The translations under genes were made by a program, and so were the position numbers. A stretch of 64,000 nt of DNA. Origin: Morella rubra. Taxonomy: Eukaryota; Streptophyta; Magnoliopsida; Fagales; Myricaceae. The stretch lies in assembly GCA_003952965.2 (NCBI GenBank), contig CM025850.1:15669809-15733808 (forward strand), read 5' to 3'. Shown here piece by piece: positions 12,158 to 25,439 of this stretch; within the stretch, counting starts at the first letter, position 1, and every line of letters starts with the position of its first letter. A model generated the notes under the pieces. It did no database searches, had not been told where the DNA came from, and saw only the letters and a program-made list of their open reading frames with translations.

Positions 12158-12699
12158 TTTACACCGTTAAGATGAATTGTTCACGTTCAAACACGTTCCT
12201 TTTTTTCTTTTTTAGGAATATTAAAACTTCTGCATTTTGTACGAAAAATTTCAATGAAAAGTCTTGGGCCTCAAATGGTTTTACATCACTATAGCAATGT
12301 CAACATCAAGAGTAAACTAATGGAGAGAATAACAAAAACTGATCCAACATTGCCCAAACTGTTATCTTTCATTGTATGGAAAGAAATAGAGAGCAATACT
12401 CTAATTAGTAGGGCCCGACTTCTGAAAATATTTTGGCCACACATCAGACCACAAAAGTAGTTATGGGCAAAGTAATTGTGGCATCAATTGAACTCCTTCC
12501 AAACATTAGAGAATGCTAAGATGGACAAATGAGCTACAAGGCTAACAACGCCAGGACCTACATATTTCCTGTAAATAAGACCAATGATGGGTTGTGAAAG
12601 GATATAACATGCATATGTGTTCTAAGATATTGTGATTAATTAATTAAAATTACATATGATGTTTCTTAGTAAATTTGTTATGTAATTTCTTGTCGAATA
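12158..12699. other. Non-coding interval between element A and an older CACTA end
   Basis: Bases 12158-12160 (TTT) are the right copy of element A's target duplication. The rest is A/T-rich with no gene and no clear repeat that I can support. Confidence 0.35.
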
Positions 12700-13404
12700 A
12701 TTTTCTACCAATATTTTTTAGAAAAGTTTTTAAAAATGCTTGATAAAAATAGTTATTACGTTAAAACAAATGTTTGGACGTTTATACAACTTGACGTTCA
12801 ATCAAATTTAAATGATTCAATATTTCCGTTCTTTGACCGTTCGAATACTAAACTTCATATACATTCGAATGCATGAGCTGGATATCCAATGAACAAATCT
12901 TTAACCGTTGGAACGTAGCAAGACATTTGCGAACTGGTTTTCTCAAACATCCAAAACAGTTTGAATTTTTAAAATGTAAAGTGTTGCAACACATTAAGAA
13001 CGGTAACAGACGTTTCTTTTAAACACGTTGGAACAGTATCAAAAGCGTCAAATATCACCGCTACTATGTGTTCGAACAGGTATTGTCAATATTAAATGGA
13101 GATAAATTTATCGTTGGATGACGATTGAACGTTTCAAAAAAATGCGGGAAGCCGTTCGAACAATTAGTTTCGAGAACCATTCTAAATAGTTCGAACAACA
13201 CATTATTTCAAGACAGAAATTCGTCTGTCCCAAAATGGTACTTTTATGGACAGAATACACTTTCCGTCCCAAAAAAACTTTCCTTACAATGTTGTTAGGA
13301 CAGATGGTGGGATGAATGAAAGCTGTCCCTAAAACTTTTAGGGATTGAATTTGTGTTTTTTGGGACAGACTTTTTCATCCCAAAAAACCAAATTTGTTGT
13401 AGTG
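12700..13404 (+). mobile_element. 3' end of a separate, truncated CACTA family (element E)
   Basis: The segment ends with AAATTTGTTGTAGTG at 13404, the inverse of a CACTACAACAAATTT terminus. Inside it are hairpin strings built on 'tgggacaga' / 'tctgtccc' (13215-13380) instead of the GTGACAAA hairpins of A-D. Further in are GTTCGAAC-type palindromes (12835-13195). No matching 5' terminus was found downstream of A. The left half may lie to the left of A, which would make A a nested insertion. Confidence 0.6.
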
Positions 13405-13779
13405 CGGTAGTTAGTGTACGTAGTATTAAATGTTTAGTGAGAGAATAAATATAAGGGTGAAATAAAAATAGAGAAAAGGGCATGGTAAACAAAAAAAAAA
13501 TCTAGGCCATTATAATAACACAAATTCTAGGAAAAAGAAATTTTTTCGGTCCAGTTTTTGGAAAATAAAGCCAACAAAATTCTTAATCTATAAACGTATA
13601 GTCATAAATTTGATTTAATTCTGTCTAGTAATAAACAATAACGACAAAAGTTTCCAACTACTAAATGCGTTCTGTAAAACTAGCTAGTAATAATTAGCTG
13701 TTATCTGTTTTTGCTAGCTAGTCAGTAAAATTCACGAACTGCGTCCTTCAAGGATTTAACAACACTGTGTTTTTTTGGG

Positions 13780-14005
13780 ATGTTTTGTGGAGTGGGCTGA
13801 TGATGTAAAAAAAAGAAAGGTGACATGGCAAAGTAGGTGACGTGTGAGGCATTGTCGTTAGGAAAAGTAATTATTCGAGGGAAGGACTAATTATTTGAGA
13901 TGTTGAATATTCAGTGATTAAAATTTGAATTTTTGAAACTTAATGACTAATTAGTAAATGGGGCAAAATCTAAGAACTAAAAATAAAATTTCCCTTACAC
14001 TTATT
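13780..14005. repeat. Dispersed non-coding repeat, copy 1
   Basis: About 220 bases with clear similarity to 46425-46642: shared 'ggcaaagtaggtgac', 'ggactaattatttga' and 'ggggcaaaatctaag' strings in the same order. It ends next to element B here and next to a copia relic at the second copy. It is non-coding; its family is not identified. The rest of 13405-13779 shows no gene. Confidence 0.6.
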
Positions 14006-14047
14006 AGCATGGAAAACTGCAAATTCTTGCAAATAATGCTCCAAAGA

Positions 14048-14720
14048 CACTACAAGAAAATTGACCTTAAGTGTCAAATTTTCAGGTGTCAAAACAAATT
14101 TTGTCACCGAATCATGGCCTTCTATGTCAAAATTAAAATTTTGCTACCCAAAGTGTGCCAGGAATTACAAAACCGACTATACATCCTTAAAAATCGTTTG
14201 GACTGTATTCAGGGTTGACAAAAGGCAAAACGTCACATATTCATGACTAAAAACACTCGTCAGCAACTACAAATACGTTCGCACGATAAGTGAAGATGTG
14301 TGCATGTTGGTAACAAAACACGATTTTCAACCGTCACTGGTGCAGGTCACATCGTCAGAAAATTTACTTCATTGTCCGCACGATTTGGCATAGACGTCCG
14401 AATATCTACGATAGTCCACACATGATTCACACGCGTCTATTTTAGATGAACAAGGAGAACAACTGCGCCCATCCACACGCAAGCATACCGTCTTAACGCA
14501 TGTGGCAATAATTTCTGTTCATGGTGGTACTCCACGTTGCACATTACAAACGTCTAACTGTCCGCACATACTCATCTCGTCCGAACGCCTTCATTTTGTG
14601 AAGATTTTGCTAACCGTTCACGATTTGGAATTTAATGCGGAGTAATCTAATTAATCCATGTGGAAAATGTTAATGTCCGAACGGTCGAGAACGTCCTATA
14701 TGAACGAAGTTCATGGATTT
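14048..14720. repeat. Left terminus and subterminal array of element B
   Basis: Hairpin-type strings (GTGTCAAATTTT, AATTTTGTCACC) adjoin the terminus. Motifs such as TTCGCACG, GTCCGCACG, CGTCCGAACG and GTCCGAACGG follow in both orientations. The array is more decayed than in element A but is of the same type. Confidence 0.65.
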
Positions 14721-15870
14721 TATAGTAAAATAGAAGTCATTTGAATGTGATTTTATGTAAATTGAAAATTTTTACACAGGCAGTTTCTCTCATTTCTCAA
14801 CCTACATTTACATTTCTTATCCAGCAATCTTTCATTTTCGTTGTGTTCTTCGTATTCAGGTATGTTTCTTATGTTTTTACTTGGTTTTTTTTGCACAAAA
14901 ATTGTGTTTTTAACTTATTTACGTAGAAATTTTTATGAACAATATCTAGCCACTACAGTTGTTCAATGACCCATATTTGTATTAATATGAATTGCATGAT
15001 GTTGTAGGATTGTTTAGGCTATAATTTCGTATTATTTGGTGTTGGTTTGGGGGAGTTTCAAAGGTGGGAGATAGACCAGCAATGGCTGAGTCAACTCTAT
15101 CTTCTACCCCACGACAGGTCCTGATGGGCTGAAGCCATCCAGGCAGATATTTTTAAATTTTCTAGTGTTATATTTGAGAACCTTGCCATTTTAATTAAAA
15201 TGTGCGGACAATTTGATGTCCTGTGAGAACAGCGTTGTACATTATACGTCGTCGTTTAGTTTATGATAATTACTTATCTTTATATTTTTTAACAACACGT
15301 TTGGATAGTCAATTGTCACGTTTGGAAGTGAGGCTGTTATACGCTGTCGTCTTGTCAATGATATATACACATGTTAAATTTTTTTTTTTTTGTGCTCATC
15401 TGTTCAATAAAATGTCATTTTACCACACGTATGGACGTCTTACTTTGCATGAGGACGTTTGTCCATTATATGCTGTCGTTTGGTTGATGATCCATACGTA
15501 TATGTTAAAAAAAAATTCTTAAGAGAAATTTTGTTGCAGATGGTGCTTTAGGCGTGCGAACATGACTTTCCAAAAGCTATGTCATTTCTTTAGCCTTTCG
15601 AATGGATTAGTTTGTGCATTGGGATGTGTTTCAGATATAGATTATCATTTTATTTAGGATATATACACATATTAGAATTGTTTTTTAACGATTATTTTTG
15701 TTGCAGACGGTTACGATAGTATTCGCACGTTTATTCAATAAAACTAAGTCATTTTACATAATGTTCGAACATTAACTTAGACATCCGAACTGTATTTTGA
15801 TGATGTACGAACAGTATGTCACACAGTGCGAATGGTAAATCCCTGACTTTTTTGTTTTGTACAGATTAAA
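14721..15870. other. Non-coding 5' region of element B
   Basis: A/T-rich sequence with scattered remnants of the GTTCGAAC/GTGCGGAC motif (15195-15330, 15430, 15550-15830). No gene is supported. The segment about 15220-15500 contains two similar halves ('acgctgtcg' / 'atgctgtcg' preceded by 'cgtttggat'/'cgtatggac'), suggesting a short diverged duplication. Confidence 0.4.
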
Positions 15871-17062
15871 AAATATCAAAACGCCATTGTTTGTCATCTA
15901 TCTCATTTGCTTGGAGCTCTGCGCAGGAGGATCCCCAAAATCAGGAGGATTACATGACGCGGGAGGAGCGGCTGGCAGAGTAGTGGGTTGCGTTCCAGAG
16001 CCGATCAGTCATCGTGGACTGTGAGGTTTATGTAGCTTACTTCGAGGAGCTGAGGTATCAGGGCGGGAGTATTGGTGATGTTTTGGAGATCAGGGTTGGA
16101 TTGGGTATCTGAAGAGAGAAGGTGTGGCATCTGTAAATTTGGTATGGGAGTTTTACTTAGCCCTATTGGACGTTGTGGACATTCATGCGCAAGTATGAAG
16201 TGTCACTGTACGTGGGGTGAGATTTCTATTGTCAGAAGAGATCTTGGCTAGATTTTTGGGGATTCAGAGGCCAATTGGAGCATTCCTTGCAGTGAAGGTG
16301 GAGAACAAGCCATCTGTGGAAGACGTATTTCGTACATTGACGGGCCGGGATGTGGTGGTCGTCAAACCCTTCCTAAAATGACGTTCATGCTCCCATTTTG
16401 GCATATTTTGCATTTGATCTTTGCCTACAACATTATGCCGAGAAAACACATGACAGAGTGCCCTTTAGCAAGAGACAAACAAATGTTCTACGTGGCTAGA
16501 GGAGGTATTGTGGATTTGCCGCTGTACATCTTCATGAGTCTACGAGCTAAAGCGGAGATCAATGGAACTACCGCGTTGCCATACAGTCTATTCTTGACAC
16601 AGTTCCTCCGTGGTGTGGGCTGAATGGATAGTTCGGACAAGGAACTGAAGATGCCTATTGGTTCCATCTATCAGACTACTTTGAGCTGTTCTAAGGCTCA
16701 AATTAGGAGGCGGCAGTAACCACGGGGTCCTGCTCCTAGAAAGCAGCAGCTGGAGGAGCAGCCCCCTTGTCATGATGCCAGGGAGTGACCAGTCTAGGCC
16801 GATGCTTTTATGACGGGCTTGAAGGTAATGGCTGATGCTACTATTTTACAAACGCATTAGTTGTGCGTCGGCTTAGGGACCCGTTTGACCGATATAGAGT
16901 CTCAAATGGCGGGATTGCAGCCATGTCTGACTAGCACTCTGGGCACTTTATGTGTGATGTCAAGGAGGTAGGGCGCTATTGAGGATCGTAGGGGGAAGAT
17001 GTGCGATAACCCTGGAGATGGATCCACAGGGCCTGGCTTGGAGCATAACCCTGTTTTATGAT
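15871..17062 (+). pseudogene. Transposase_32-type protein of element B, degenerate
   Basis: The best-preserved part is 16366-16623, encoding FWHILHLIFAYNIMPRKHMT and PLYIFMSLRAKAEINGTTAL followed by SLFLTQFL, which align by eye with element C's FWRILHLIW, SLYMFEVIMDEAWEIKE and VFLTQFLI. Upstream (15900-16360) and downstream (16623-17060) the similarity continues but is cut by stops and frame changes. No working product is expected. Its position upstream of the transposase matches elements C and D. Confidence 0.6.
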
Positions 17063-17279
17063 TTTTAAGTTATATTTTTGCTTTTATGCATATTTATGGT
17101 CGTACTGGATATTTATTTTTGACATTTTAGTATAGTTTGTATTTGAATATTTATTTTGATTTCGCTTTATGATGGTTATTGCATGCCGATGGTGTTAAAT
17201 TACATAAGTTATAAAAAATAATTTTTTAATTTTGTAATACGTAATTAATATGAGATACCATTATTACGTTTAAATATGA

Positions 17280-18190
17280 GATACCATTATGTTCGGACGT
17301 AAATGAAATGTTTATTGTTCGGACTCTGTTCAGTTGAAACCGTTCGCACAGTCTGTCAAGAATCATACATTTTGAAACAGTCCACACGTCGAAACAGTGT
17401 GCCATGGACAGTCTTTGGTGTGCTACATGGACAGACATGTGATAAAATGATGACATTCAGTTGCATTTAAAATAGTGCCTTTGGCATGTATGAATAATTT
17501 GTTATATTTTTTTCATCACTGTCCGGACTGTTGGCTTTAAAGACAACAGTGTTTCTTTTCTTTTAAAACAGGGTCGTTTGTTTAGCAAACGGATCGAAGT
17601 ACCATATGGACGGAGACGAAATTCTTGGCGGCAACTTTGGTGCTAAAATTTTCATGCATGGCATTCAGACATAGCTTTTACACGTTCGAACGAGTTTTAC
17701 AAAGAATGGAAGTGTCGAAACCCAGAGACTTTTCATTCACTTGGTGTACTCCCAAATCCTCTCTAATCCGTCCTTTTCAACTATTTCTTGTTGAGAAAAC
17801 ATCTGTAGGCAGATAGAAGGAGTTTGAAGCGTAGATTGAAGTAATTTTGGGTGGATTTGGCACCATTTTGAGGTACGGTATTTTACAATTTTTGTGGATT
17901 TTGAGTGGAAATGTGTTGTTTTGGTTGATGTTTAATTGTTTAATGCTTTAGGTAGGTTAGAAATAGTTGGGTATTGATTGGGGGTAAAATGGTGATGTAA
18001 AACATGTTATTTTGGGATTTAAATCGGTCTATAATTGTAGTCCGGACGCTTACTGTTGTCATCCAAACGGTTTAGTTGGCAATTGAAACCGTTCGGAAGT
18101 TCTTCATGGCGTGCGGACGTGCTTCCCGAAACGGTTGTGTTTTGTGCGGACAGTTGATAATCCGTTTAAACGGTTTTGCTTGAAGATTAT
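17280..18190. repeat. Internal motif array between the genes of element B
   Basis: GTTCGGACG, GTCCGGACG, CGTTCGAACG and GTGCGGACG words recur in the interval between the Transposase_32-type gene and TNP2. The spacing is irregular and many copies are mutated. It mirrors the internal array of element A at 6841-7800. Confidence 0.6.
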
Positions 18191-18629
18191 TTAATATTGG
18201 TTTCATTTTGCATTTAGTAGCTCTTAAACCCATTTAGGAATTACCACGGGTTTTAATTGACAAACGTGCGGTAATTCCTGAATTGTCTAAGTTGTGGATA
18301 GTTTGGGATTAGATTATCTATAATGTACATAAATGTTCTCGTCATTGTGCATGACGTAGCTAGAAATTTCGACAGTGCTCTCTTTTTGTCCTTCAGATGC
18401 ATATTCAGCGTTGTGCTTATGCACTTCCCTCTTGTCGGCCAGTGTATAACCTCAACTATGAATGCTTGTATTTGGGGACTAAGGGGACATGTTCGGCACA
18501 TTTACGTACATTATGGATAATCTAATCTTGAATGGGATAGGACCTGTCACCCTGGAGAAATAAGGTGTTAGAGGTGAACTATCGTTAATCTATGTTTGAT
18601 TATTTTATGCATATCTATGACTGAAGGCA

Positions 18630-21600
18630 CAAAAAAATGGATAAGAGCTAGATTCATGAACTAGTTAGGTCTATGTGAAGTATAAGGAAGGTGTCCAAGA
18701 ATTTATGAGTATCTCCAGGAATTCTGCAGATAGTCGTGGTCAAATAAGTTGCCCCTGTAGGAGATGTAAGAATATGTTGTTCCAAACTATTCAAGAAATG
18801 GAGGATCACTTGTGCATAAATGGGTTTGAGAAGAGTTATAATGATTGGGTATTGCATGGAGAACCAATTCCATGAATCACCTCTTTTGATTAGGCAATGT
18901 CTGAACAAGTTGCAGAGCTGAGTAGTGTGGAGTTTGATAGGAATATAAATGACGACATCCAAGACATGTTAGAGGACTTTGATGTGGGAGCATATCATAC
19001 TGCCGGCCCAATGCCACCCGAATTGGGGTGTGGGGATGGATTTTCTACATATGCCAAGTTATAGGAGGATGCTAAGCGAGAATTATATCCTATGTGTGTC
19101 AAGTATTGGAAATTGTCTTTTGTAATAAGATTACTCCATGTGAAGTCGGAAAATAAGTTGAGCGTAAAGGTATTTGAGGACATGTTATGTTTGATAAAAG
19201 ATGCATTACCCGATGGGGAGACGTTACAGAAATCTTTCTATAAGGCGAAGCAGTTGAGGAAGAATTTAGTATTTAGTTATGACAATATACATGCATGTCG
19301 GATTGACTTTGTTTTGTTTTGGAAGCATTATAGCGAGTTATAGGACTGTCCAGTGTTCGGGAAGTCGAGTGAAGTACAATGAAAATGCTAAGTCGAAGGT
19401 CTCCCAGAAAGTTTTGTGACATTTTCCATTGAAACCGAGGTTGTAACGTTGTTTATGTCACATCAGAAGCTATGGATATGGTGGCACCAAGAGAAGCAAG
19501 TGGTCCGAAGATGGGGTGATGAGTCATCCTGCAGACTCGGTGGTGTGGAAGAAGCTAGATAAGAAATATTAGTAGTTTGGGCGAGAAGCTCATAATATTT
19601 ATTTGGGTCTAGCTTCTGATGGATTTAATCCGTTCATGAACATTAACTTGTCATACAGTATATGGCCAGTAGTCTTAGTCTCGTACAATTTACCTCTGTG
19701 GAAGTGTATGAAAGATTCAGTTTTATGCTCTCACTGCTTATTCCCAGGGTAGAAGTCAGGAAATGATATCGATGTGTATTTACAGCCCCCAATAGATGAG
19801 TTGAAGGGGTTATGGGAGGATGGAGTGCAAACATATGATGAGGTGGAAAAGGTACATTTAACTTACGTGCAGTGTTGCTCTTGGACAATAAACGACTTCC
19901 TGCCTATGGTAATCTGTCCGGATGGAGTACGAAAGGGAAGTTAGCTTGCCTAACATGTAATGCGGACACGACGTCTTCATGGCTGAAAAATGGAGGTAAA
20001 CATTGTTCTTGGACATCGTCAATATTTGCCCGCTTCGCATCAGTGGAGGCACACGATGTGGACATATTTGATGGGAATAAACAGTTTAGATCAAAGCCTA
20101 AAGAGTTGACTGGACAAGAGATACTTGAGCAACTTGCATTGGTAGACGTGATGTCATTTGGAAAGAAGTAGAACAAGAAGAAACGGACTGTGGATGAGTT
20201 AAGTTGGACGAAATGGAGTATTTTCTTTGAGTTACGTATTGGTTAGAATTAAAATTGCAACACAATTTGGACGTGATGCATATAGAGAAGAATATCTATG
20301 ATAATGTGTTGGGGACTTTGCTAAGCATTGACGGAAAACGAAAGATAATGTCAGTGCTCGGAGAGATTTGGCATTAATGGGAATAAAGAAAGAGTTGCAT
20401 CTACAAGTCAGGGTCAACACGAGGTCATGCCTCATGCGTCTTTCATGCTCACAAAAGAGGAGAGTAGGAAGTGTTTTCAGTGGTTGAAGGGTGTGAAGTG
20501 TCCTGATGGGTACGCAGCTAATATATCCGATGCGTGAATGTGAAAGAATGCAAAATATGGGTATGAAAAGCCATGATTGTCACATTATGCCTGCAACGAC
20601 TGTTACCCTGCGATGATACATGGGTTATTGGACTAAGAAGTATGTACAGTTTGACGGAAGTAAGCTTATTCTTCAAGGACTTGTGTTCTAGAACTGTAAA
20701 AGTAGAGGTTGTAGACAGTTGCAAAAAGATATCGGATTGATCCTCTGTAAGTTGGAGCACATATTTCTCCCATCATTTTTCACTGTCATGGTTCATTTAG
20801 CGGTCCACTTGCCTCAAGAAGTTTTACTTGCAGGGCTCGCACAATATCGGTGGATGTATCCAATGGAAAGGTATATGAGGATGATGAAGCGTATCGTGAA
20901 GAATAGGGCACAGGCTAAGGGGTCCATAGCTGAGAGTTACTTGTTGAATGAATGTCTAACATTTTACTGTGTACCTCGGTGGGGTTGAAACGCAATTTAA
21001 TAGAAAAGAGAGGAATTATGCCGAAGTTGATGACCAAGGAGGACAGTTGGACCATGTTTCTATGTTTGCTGTGAATGTTCGTCCGTTATTAGCAGGCAAG
21101 GGCCATGATTTGGATAGGAAGGGCTTCACTAATGCAAAATGGTATGTACTTAAAAACTGTGCAGAACTCAGCCCACATTTAGAGTAAGCAACTTTCTATC
21201 ATTTTGTTGTTATTGTCCAAATTTTTTGTAGTGCCTGTGTTTTACGAATATTTGTTCGTAGAAAACATCTACACGAACTTACATAGCAATCACAAGTAGA
21301 TGTTGATCGAAGGCACGAAGCAGAATTCCCTTCGTGGTTTAAAAAAAAGGTATTTATTGTATGTATTATTTTTGTTTAATTTAATTTTTTTAATGTCTCA
21401 TACATTTATATTATTTTAGATACAAATGATGCGCAATGAATATCTGGCCGAGGTGTCAGATGATTTATATTCACTGCATCCAGACCAGATCAACAAGTAC
21501 TTTCCTATTCTTGATGCATAGTTAATGGACTTCATGAATAATTTCGTAGTACACAGAATGACGGTGTGGTTGTTTTGGGAGATCATGATGGGAAAGGTGT

Positions 21601-22137
21601 TGATTTTTATGGTCAAGTTGTAGACATTTATGCACTAAAGTACCTGTGCGGGAATTAGTTTATTTATTCAAGTGCGACTGGTTTGACTTGAGCACCCAAA
21701 ACTGTGGTCTTCACAAAAGTAGACGGTTTGTTAGCATCAACACATCACAAAAGTGGTATAAAGACAACTCGTTCATGCTTGTATCTCAAGGTAGTCAAGT
21801 ATTTTATTTAGATGATATGAAGTTGGGTAGCAACTAGAAGATAGTTCAAAAAATAATACGTAGAAATACATATGATATGCCCGATGTTGGAGAAGAGGAG
21901 GATGAAGAGAGGGCAGGACCGTGGATCCTGGAAGCATACCAGGAAAACGACTCTTTTAGTAGATTTCAGTAATTTCAACATGATTCTGTTGAGTAGGAAC
22001 GACATCGATCTGCTTCTGCACGTCACTGATGATACTGAGACATGATGTCGTGCTACATCTATATCGGACAGTGATGACGAGTCGTGTGATGATAGTGAGG
22101 ATAGTGATAGCTCCAAAGAGTCGAACTCCAATTATTA
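18630..22137 (+). pseudogene. TNP2-type CACTA transposase of element B, degenerate
   Basis: Domain order is readable across several frames. The Transpos_assoc domain at 18638-18875 includes YKEGVQEFMSISRNSADSRG, a CPCRRCKN cysteine cluster and MEDHLCINGF. Transposase_21 includes LSFVIRLLHVKSENKLSVKV (about 19110-19170), FSYDNIHA, LGLASDGFNPF with the Asp kept (about 19605-19640), SYSIWPVV (about 19655) and HNLDVMHIEKNI (about 20260-20300). DUF4218 lies at 20760-20975, with VHLAVHLPQEVLLAG and QYRWMYPMERYM. DUF4216 lies at 21420-21840, with FKCDWFDLSTQNCG. An acidic region follows to about 22137. Numerous stops and frameshifts (for example around 18890, 19340, 19480 and 20170) make it a pseudogene. 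An intron precedes the DUF4216 exon, with acceptor near 21419. Confidence 0.85.
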
Positions 22138-22256
22138 AAGTGATTTTACACATCTCTATTGTTTATGTCATGCTTATTTCATGCATTCATATTTTATTTC
22201 TCTAACAAAAATAGAGTTTCTCACTTGTTTTGCTTGTCTAGTCACAGGACGTCGTC

Positions 22257-25200
22257 ATGGCAGCTGGAGGAAAACGTCTTCGTCGTGATTCAGGAGCTAG
22301 ATCTGTTGGTGCTAGCGATCAGACCGGGACTAGAGCAGCTGCGACTCCTACAAATGCAACTGCGATTACTTCAAATAGAGTAGACAACGATTTACCATCT
22401 CCAGCATCAAGTCAACCTGCGGGGCACCCCGCAAAGTAGTTGTGCATGTAAGTATTTCAAACTAACTTTAATGTTAATTTTTTAAATACATGTAATTAGG
22501 TGCTGGTGTTTTATGTTAATAACATTTTTGTTCATGTATAGCCACCTCTGGATTAGACATGTAAGGGTAGGATGCACGGGCTTGCATTAGAAAAGGCTCG
22601 TATTGTAGGAAAGCTGAGCGTCCATATTCCCGATGGCGTACAGGTGGTGATGACAAGGCATCTTTGATGCTTTTAGTCATATTGGTTCGCTCGTGCGATC
22701 ACATGTCCCGTTCGATGTGGTCAACTGGTCCAAAGTCTCCGATGAGGTTAAGTCTTACGTCATGAACAAAGTATTGGTAAGTGTAACTTAATAAAAATTA
22801 GACTTTTTTTATTAATTATTGTTTAATTATACTAACATAGTTCATTTCAGGATGACTTCAACTTGGATTATGATTGGCCAGAGGATCGCAACGCAGTGAT
22901 GTCTACAATGAACACAGCATACAGGACGCATCAAACAGAATGCAACAATACTACACTTTGTTTCCCACCAAAGAAGAAGCGTTAGAGCATCTGTGCCCCA
23001 ACATGAAAAAGGAAGAATGGGCTATATCTGAATTATTTAGTACTGAAGAATTCCAGGTAGAAATGTTTATTCTAATATTTTTATTTATGCTGACACTACT
23101 TCATTTTTTTACTAACTCAATAGATACGTATTTTAGAGTGAGAATGAAATCAACTGCCATAATAGGGCTAAGATAATGGTTGCTCACACATCTAGCGCTT
23201 GGTCTTTCCAACAAGCTCTAGTTCTGATGGTTATAATCAACTCAAATATTTAAGTGTATTTTTGTTGTTACAGCATTATGTTATTAATGGATTTTAATGT
23301 ATATATAATTTTTTGGTGTGCAGAAAGATGCGGAAATTGATCAGACTAATTCTGCATTGATGTACAAGAAAACACATATTAATAAGGACAGCGCATGGAC
23401 ATCCGATATTGCATGGTAGGGCTGTACGCGGTTTATCCGACCCGACTGAATGATCCGAATCCACCTGAAACAGACCGAATTTGGTCAGGTAGTACACGAG
23501 GCCTGGCGGGAGGCGGGCTCATAGTACTTGGGCCCGTCAATGGTCAGGTCGAGCCTCGATATACCGCATGTTCACCTCGGCCTAGCCTGACCGAACTAAA
23601 TCTCGTATATTTCCTGAACCCTATGCAGTCTGCCTCCTTCAAGCCTTAACCCGTCACAGTCTGCCTCCTTCTCCCAAGCGGATTTGAAGATCTCTATGAA
23701 GCTTGGTGGAATGATCTGTATGATTGAAAGAGGCCAAAGGACTTCGTCAAAGCACTGCACCTCAAATGTATTAAGATCTGTATGATTCGAAGATCTCTTG
23801 CGAAAAGCTAGCTCGGTTGGTTTTTGATGCAGGTAATGGATCTTTTTTCTTTTTAAACTTTGCTTGAATCAATCTTTTGTTGAATCGAGCACATTCAAAG
23901 ACTAAAATTACAAACCCAGTACAGACAGCCTTGGCAACATAATTTTCCTCGTGGTTTTCCATTGGTCCCTTCCTTTCTTTCTTGGATAGTCTGCTACCTA
24001 AACGCATTAAGAAATTGGTAGGGATGCAGATGAGTGAGAAACAAAAGATAAAAAAACACCCATTGTGACTCATTTTAGTAGTGTTCTCTCCTTTGGAACT
24101 GTTTTGCATGAAGAAGGTGGTTGGCTAGAGACTATTGGATTAAGAAGGTGGGCTTAAACTATTTGCCACAAGGTTTTCGCATTGTTTGTAGTGGGTTCAT
24201 TTTTTATATGAGAAAATATAATGTTTTCTGGGTATCTTTTTATTATTTGGGTATTATTTTATTGCTTGTTAAGTTTAGTTATTGGGTTGCTTCCATTATA
24301 TGATTCATTGCTATAATTAGTGTCGCTTTGTTGACAAGAAAAGAGCTACATGATGCAACTTTTCCATTTTCATCTTAGACGGATTGCATTCATTTTTTAC
24401 TCTAAGCTAGATTAAGAGGGGTTTCGTACCAGTTTGTACTGGAACTTAATATTATTTTCATTAGACTTGTGTGCTGGTCATATGCTTTGATGTCTTTATT
24501 TCCTTGGCTTTTGGATATTTTTTGCAGAGATAACTTCTGAAATTTATTATACTTGTGTGCTTTATAGGTCTTTGAAATAAATTTGTCATTTTGATCATGT
24601 GCGGCAAAATAATCCTCTATTTGCATTGGGCGATGGTTTTTAAACCCCTGGCTTTACTATGAATTTGAGCATGCTAAAAGGAGTACAGGCATACCTAGTT
24701 TCTTCTAGTTGTGAAATGCATTATGCTTATACAATTTGTTACTTGGTGAAAGGAAGTTCTTGGTAACTTGCGATGAAATGAGGCATTTAGTTTGGGTATG
24801 AGAAGTTGTTTGTATGGGGCTTTATAATTGGCGGTTCTTTAAAGTTATCTTGAAAGTGGGTTATATTTTCTATTTATGTACTCAATTAAGCAAATGTCAT
24901 TGTCATGCTGTGAGATGACTGGATTATCTAGAAAAAATTAGGGAAAATCATCCCTTCATTTCTTGGGAGGATGTGAAGAATTGCCTGAGGTTGGTGACTA
25001 AAGTTCTAAAGTTCGCAAGAATGAAAGAGGCAAGAATGGAGATAGAGTAGATGAGGGCTAGACAGAAAGAATATGATGAGTTAGATGTGAGGCAAGCAGA
25101 AATGGAGAGGGTGATGCAAGAGCATTAGCAGCATTTAATGGAGCAGAAGCAGCACTTAGAGTAGCAGACACAAAAGCAACAAGTAGAGCAAGAACAAAGG

Positions 25201-25300
25201 CTCTAACTATTGCAAGCAGAAATGTGTGAGCAGATGATGGAACACGTAAGGAATGTGACAACGCATTTCACTCCCCGACGCAAAGTTCGGTCAATTGTTT
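22257..25300 (+). pseudogene. Transposase_24 / TNP1-like protein of element B, interrupted
   Basis: The start at 22257 encodes MAAGGKRLRRDSGARSVGAS, equivalent to the start in element A. Recognisable blocks are KLSVHIPDG (about 22612), DDFNLDYDWPEDRNAV (about 22853-22898), a TAYRTHRNRMQQYYTLFPTK-like block (about 22915-22975), MKKEEWAISELFSTEEFQV (about 23003-23058), and a glutamine-rich coiled coil at 25020-25250 (for example MEQKQHLE-type heptads, with stops). Frameshifts occur at about 22630 and 22930. The span 23405-24920 shows no match to this family and looks like a later insertion or rearrangement. Confidence 0.65.
23405..24920. other. Unidentified interruption inside element B's Transposase_24 gene
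   Basis: About 1.5 kb separates the block ending near 23400 from the coiled-coil part starting near 24960. Its left edge reads 'tagggctgtacgcgg' followed by pyrimidine-rich 'tttatccgacccgac' strings, which resembles termini of plant hAT-type non-autonomous elements. I could not find a matching inverted right end. Open frames within it (for example on the minus strand at 23771-24109) show no family I recognise. Confidence 0.3.
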
Positions 25301-25439
25301 ATTTCAGGCTAGATTTTGATTATTTATTTTATTTATTGTTGAGTCGATTAGATATTTGTAGACCATTCTTGATTTATACTATTTTTAATATGATGTCTTC
25401 ATATTCATGTCTAATCTAATTTTAAATGCGTAATTAAAT

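Noticed and set aside
23771-24109. Minus-strand open frame of 112 residues
   Set aside because: No family recognised, low-complexity tracts, and it sits in an unexplained insertion; not enough support for a gene.
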